Below, in pieces: positions 58,224 through 64,000 of a stretch of DNA of 64,000 nt. This DNA comes from Acanthamoeba sp. SK_2022b (lineage: Eukaryota > Discosea > Longamoebia > Acanthamoebidae). The position numbers and the translations under genes were made by a program. A model generated the notes under the pieces. That model was not told where the DNA came from, searched no databases, and saw only the letters and a program-made list of their open reading frames with translations. Position 1 is the stretch's first letter, and each line of letters opens with the position of its first letter. The DNA lies in the NCBI GenBank assembly GCA_027943245.1, contig JANDJZ010000038.1, positions 62,001-126,000 on the forward strand. The letters are read 5' to 3'.

Positions 58224-59968
<1,745 letters not shown>

Positions 59969-60128
59969 GCGCTGAGCTTCGACTCTGTAACCTCTCATTG
60001 TGATTAGTTGTGTGGTACATACTTTCTTCTACGACGCTGACCACGGCGATCGGGAAGACAAACATAAAAATAGTTGTATACTACTTCTCTCGACGCTTCC
60101 TTGTGTGCACCCGATAAGAACCGTTTGC

Positions 60129-61518
60129 TCATAGCCAAGCAGCAAGCAGCGTGGCGTCTGCCGGAACGTCATGTTCCGGCCGCAGCTCGTACACAAAGTT
60201 GAGTCGCGGCTGCGTGTTTTTGCGCTGCGCGATAGGATGTAATGAGAAGCGTTGTGTGTGATAGACCATAGACAGGACAGCTGTACCACTCGATGGAGCG
60301 CTGCGCTGTAGGCGTCGTTCGTGAGCCACTCTCCTACCTGCCCTGCACTGACGAACCAAGTCAGATTCCATGCCTCTATCAATAAAAGATCGGGACCAAA
60401 GGGCCAGCAAACCGACAAAGACAACCAGATCTGTGGAGTCAATCATCGTCTCAATATCCACCCACTCTGTGGGTATTCATGAACGCGATCGTGGTGAGTA
60501 AGTCTGCCTCTCAGAGCAAGCGTTCGCCTCAGCTTAGATGCGTGCCTTGGGAGTGCGTGTCAAAGAGTTGCAGCCCCGGGGTGTCGGCTCGCGTGGCTAC
60601 GGAGAGGATTCCTGTAAAAGCTGAAGGGTGAGCAACGCTTCCATGAAAGGGCGGCCGGGCTTCGAGAATGAACTGTACTCTACCCGGGTCTGTGTGCTCG
60701 GAGCAATTAGGGCTGTCCAACAACTCGGGCGAGTTAAAGTAGTGAAACACGTCCACGACAGATGTAGCGCACCCATCGGGCGCCACCTCTGGGTCATCTA
60801 TATGCGCACAGCAGCGATGATAATGTGCACGATTGTTCTTCAGATAAGCCAAGTGAATCCAATGAGCGTACCACCATATCGGCTATACTGCTTTCCCACT
60901 GATTCGAGCATCCGCCGTAGCGTCTACACATTTAGATGCTGCCATGGTCAGCCTGGCTTGAAACATGCGAGTGGGAAGTGGGACACCTGCCTGAAGGGCG
61001 ACGCCATGCGTAAGCTCATACAGAGAATGGAGACAGCGCGACATGTCTTCTGTGGACGCGAAGCTCAATAAATGTCAGGCCGCGATGATCAATAAATGTC
61101 AAGGGAGAGTGAGAGGGAGGGTTCGGGACCTGGCTGCGCAGGCCAATGTGCGGTTGAACAGTCGGCGCCACAGACACGATACTGTTTGGGCATGAGACAG
61201 CCTGCTCTGACCATTGGCGGGTGTAAAGCGCGCAGAGGCGTCTGCCGTACCGTGAAACTCTCCTTGGCCCGAGTAGTGGAGTAGCCAAATCTCTTCCCCT
61301 GCACTTCACCCACACATACCTAACGATCAAAGTGCAGAAGGTCCCAATGGGCGGCGGGGGCGCGGGAGTGTAACCTGCTTCGTGACCACGCTTTGCTCAA
61401 AGAATCGACTCATGGAAGCGAAAGCGCGAGTTATGGTTGCGCCATGCTCCTCCTTCGTCTTAAGCACAACGAAAGAATGTTGTTGAAGGTGGAGAGCGTC
61501 GTCCTCGCTCACCTCCAT
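60129..61518 (-). CDS. Isopenicillin-N-synthase-like 2-oxoglutarate/Fe(II) oxygenase
   Basis: About nine short exons from ATG 61518 (MEVSEDDALHLQQHSFVVL, then ATITRAFASMSRFFEQS), a DIOX_N-type N-terminus. Next come GKRFGYSTTRAKESFT (61302-61255), TLRRMLESVGKQYSRY, and the catalytic core: FHYFNSPELLDSPNCSEHTD then PG, GILSVATRADTPGLQLFD, WVDIETMIDSTDLVVFVG, GEWLTNDAYSAALHRV and QRFSLHP. The iron ligands His-x-Asp (HTD) and distal His (ALHRV) and the 2-oxoglutarate Arg-x-Ser (RFS) are all present, so it should be active. The family hydroxylates or desaturates small molecules in plants, fungi and bacteria. The substrate is unknown. It is head-to-head with an SDR, 71 bp apart. Confidence 0.82.
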
Positions 61519-61589
61519 CGGTTGGTTTTATCTTTTCTTGTCGTTTTCCTTGCGTGAGTTTAAGCTTGTTTATTATCTTCCCAGAAGAG
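61519..61589. promoter_or_regulatory. 71-bp bidirectional spacer, 2OG oxygenase (-) / SDR (+)
   Basis: The smallest start-to-start gap in the window. It is T-rich on the plus strand and leaves almost no room for separate promoters, so the two genes are probably co-expressed or one starts inside the other's leader. Confidence 0.55.
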
Positions 61590-63164
61590 ATGATGGAAGC
61601 GTGGGGCAGCGTGTTGCTGGCCCTGGCGGGAGTAGCAATTATTTGGCGATGGACACGACGGCAAACTGATGCCGCTGCCTACTTTAGAGGAAAAGTGGTG
61701 TGGGTAACAGGCGCCAGTTCCGGCCTTGGTGAAGGTGCGTACCTTCGCCTTTGCCAAATACTCAACCTAATTCACTATTTTTTAATTTTATTTTTATTTT
61801 TTTGTTTGTGATTTTAATGTGTTTCAACTGTGCTTTATTGATGTTGTGATAAGTAATCAATGTTTTTGACCTTCAATTCTGGAAAGCCCTTGCGCTCGCG
61901 TTGCAGGCTGCTGGCGCACGACTGATCCTGAGCGCAAGAAGAGAGGACCAGCTAGAGCGAGTTTGCCAAGCATGCGCCACACTGGTACGCCGCTTGACGC
62001 TTGCAAAGCTTGACTCTCTCCTGAGCCGTGCTGAATCATTGTGTGCCGCAGCGGTCTGGCGAAAGGCCAGCCATCCTGCCGCTAGACGTAGCGGAACTAG
62101 AGAGGTGCGCACGCACGTCCACTGTGCGCTTTGGTCTTGTTTGAACCTTGCTTCCTACACCGGTATAGCCTCGAGAGCAAGGTGCACGATGCTACGAAGA
62201 TATATGGACGAATCGACGTCCTGATCAACAACGCAGGTGTCAGCGTTCGCGCGCCCGCCATGGAAACCAAGGCAAGTCCACCCCTTCACGCCACCACACG
62301 TCGAACGATCATCCAACCTTTTCTGTTGCTGATTATCGCTTATTGGCCTGCCACCAGCTGGAAGTGGATCAGCGAGTCATGAACATCAACTACTTTGGAA
62401 CGATAGCGCTGACCAAGGCCCTCGTCCCGTTCATGACCAAGGAGAAGGCCGGGTACGCACGGGCCATGAATGGACATGCTCGTTTTTGTGAGCACTAAAG
62501 ACCGTTTCTCCCCGCCGCCACTCGTCAGTGGGCACATCGTGGCCATCTCGAGCGTGCAGGGCAAGATTGGGATTCCGTTTCGGTCCGCCTACGCCGCGTC
62601 CAAGCATGCTCTTCACGGTTTCTTTGATTCGGCGCGATTCGAGCTTGAGAAACAAGGAGTCGCCGTCACCCTCGTTTGTCCGGGTACGAGACACCCCTCG
62701 CTCATGCGGGATCTGCCGATCTCGTTCGCTGATGCCTGCGGCAGGGTACATCAAGACGGACCTGTCGCTAAACGCCCTGACTGGGAGCGGAGCGAGCTAC
62801 GGCAAGATGGACGAAACCACGGCTAAAGGCTATGAACCGGCCTATGTCGCGCAACGGTACAGTGCACCTATGCCGTGCTCAAGCTCATCAAAGCAAGCAT
62901 TGTCCCTGGCTCACGGCCTCTCTACCGACCTCCGCGGACAGAGTGCTGCAGGCCGTCAGCGATAAGAGAGATGAGATCACGGTGGCCAAGTCAGACGCCA
63001 CCGTGGGGGTGTACCTCAAGCTTCTGTGCCCGTCTCTACTCAAAACCATCCTCCGCAAGAAGGCTGTCACGCATGGATGCAGCTTTGTGCGCCTGGCCCC
63101 GAAGCTGCTGTGGTTGGTATTTTCCTTTTTCCCTTTTCTTTTTTTTAGCAAAAGGCAAAAATAA
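61590..63164 (+). CDS. Short-chain dehydrogenase/reductase, DHRS7-like
   Basis: Exons from the ATG pair at 61590/61593 ([19 protein letters not shown]), a membrane anchor. The Rossmann core follows: [14 protein letters not shown] (TGxxxGxG cofactor loop), [53 protein letters not shown] (NNAG), [33 protein letters not shown] (catalytic Ser), [15 protein letters not shown] (YxxxK), VAVTLVCPG and [15 protein letters not shown]. The Arg after TG favours NADP(H). The C-terminal part ([34 protein letters not shown]) resembles ER-bound DHRS7. The stop at 63162 is used only if the last GT-AG pair (63117 to 63212) is not spliced; if spliced, the frame runs on into the next gene. Confidence 0.85.
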
Positions 63165-63227
63165 ATTTATATCACAAGTTGAATTTCTTGTGCTATTTCT
63201 TGGCCGTGGCAGATCAAAAGGCAGAAG

Positions 63228-64000
63228 ATGGCATCTCGTGGACGCATAACGATTGAGATCGACAAGAACACGAAAAGCCAGCTCCAGGCAGTGCTCAAGG
63301 ACAAGCTATCCAAAATCTCAAGCTACACTGACGATGTGCTCCCGGTACGAATAAATCGCATTAATGTAGAGACGGGTCTGGCTCAGCCATTATTTTAATT
63401 TTTGTGTTGCAGGAGTACGTGCTTGTGATGGTGGGCAATGGCAAGACCGAGGCGCAGGTGTCCGAAGATTTGGAGGCCTTCTTGGGCAAAGACAACGCCA
63501 AAGAATTCTCAAGATGGTAAGGCACTTTTCATGTGGAGGACGCCTTGCCCCCTCCAAGCCCATTTGCTTATTGCGCTGGTGCTTGTCGCGGCACAGGTTG
63601 TGGGAGACGCTCATGTCTCCCAATTTCGGGCTGGGCAACGCGCAGAAGCAGGAGAAGGAGGAAGAGGAGCAGCCACGCAAACTCTCCTCGCAAGTGGTTC
63701 CCATTCACAGGTATGCGCCCTGCACCGCTGCAATTGGCACCATTAGTGGACTCCAGACGCAACACGCTGGTTCTGACGAGTGGGGGGCGGTGGCCACTGA
63801 CCGCGTACCTCGCCTACTCGCCACCAGGGACGACGACATCGTCGGCAACATCTTGGGCGACGACAGGGATGACTACAACGAGACCAACGAAAGGGAAGGC
63901 GAAAGGGAGAGGCCGCGCGAGCGGGAGAGGGAGCGGGACGCCAGAGAGCGCGAGAGAGAATGGAGAGAGCGCGCGGATGAAAGGGAGAGGGAGAGGGAGA
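63228..64000 (+). CDS. ZC3H14/Nab2-like poly(A)-binding protein, 5' part
   Basis: Cut by the right edge. ATG 63228 encodes MASRGRITIEIDKNTKSQLQ, LKDKLSKISSYTDDVLP, EYVLVMVGNGKTEAQVSEDL, EAFLGKDNAKEFSRW and LWETLMSPN. This matches the PWI-like helical N-terminal domain of ZC3H14/Nab2 (LGAYVDEELPDYIMVM, then MVANKKSQDQMTEDL and FLG in the human protein). The family binds poly(A) through C-terminal CCCH zinc fingers (outside this window), limits tail length and aids mRNA export. Beyond 63830 the sequence turns into an Arg/Glu/Asp-rich mixed-charge tract (RERERE), common in nuclear-speckle proteins. Confidence 0.8.

Overview
The window reads as nuclear DNA of a free-living amoeba, most likely Acanthamoeba. 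Both actin genes encode the same 375-residue lobosan-type actin. GC is high, and genes are densely packed and cut by many short introns (about 50-110 nt). Donors are typically GTACGT/GTRNGT, acceptors YAG, and a CTGAC(G) branch-site-like element recurs just upstream of acceptors. There are no operons, ribosome-binding sites or prokaryotic features. I recognise 26 protein-coding genes and no RNA genes, transposons or CRISPR arrays. Exon joins were worked out by hand from splice consensus, phase and family similarity; outer coordinates are firmer than internal joins in the longest genes.

Layout. 0.1-8.1 kb: an acidic AT-hook protein (+), a Rac/Rho GTPase (+), a small secreted protein (-), an LDAH-type lipid-droplet hydrolase (-) and a Sel1-repeat protein (-). 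8.5-20 kb: an ENTR1/SDCCAG3-like endosomal coiled-coil protein (-) head-to-head with a ZIP metal transporter (+), then UCHL5/UCH37 deubiquitinase (+), an F-BAR plus two-SH3 protein (+) and a hemerythrin-like protein (+). 20.3-21.4 kb: actin copy 1. 21.7-34.6 kb (-): one giant gene of at least 36 exons encoding about 3,100 residues. It has a helical array of about 21 full 80-residue repeats, mostly one repeat per 240-nt phase-0 exon, followed by a different series of alpha/beta modules. I do not recognise either repeat. 35.1-43.4 kb (-): an LCAT/PDAT-like acyltransferase or phospholipase and a poly-Q/poly-S nuclear protein. 44-51.9 kb: a mitochondrial CitE/CLYBL-like lyase (+), a coiled-coil protein (-), a nuclear protein with two FtsK-gamma-like winged helices and an AT-hook (-), and a lysine-rich protein (+). 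52-64 kb: four tight head-to-tail and head-to-head units: PP2C-like protein (-) and HGSNAT-like membrane acyltransferase (+); ankyrin protein (-) and Rab7-like GTPase (+); actin copy 2 (+); isopenicillin-N-synthase-like 2-oxoglutarate oxygenase (-) and short-chain dehydrogenase (+); then the 5' end of a ZC3H14/Nab2-like RNA-binding protein cut by the window edge.

These are independent housekeeping and regulatory genes rather than one pathway. Themes are cytoskeleton and membrane traffic (two actins, Rac, F-BAR/SH3, Rab7-like, ENTR1-like), lipid turnover (LDAH, LCAT-like) and chromatin (AT-hook proteins). The best candidate for something undescribed is the giant repeat gene: its exon-by-exon amplification, its second module family, and one decayed repeat exon rescued by a shifted splice site. 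The FtsK-gamma-like/AT-hook protein is the second candidate.
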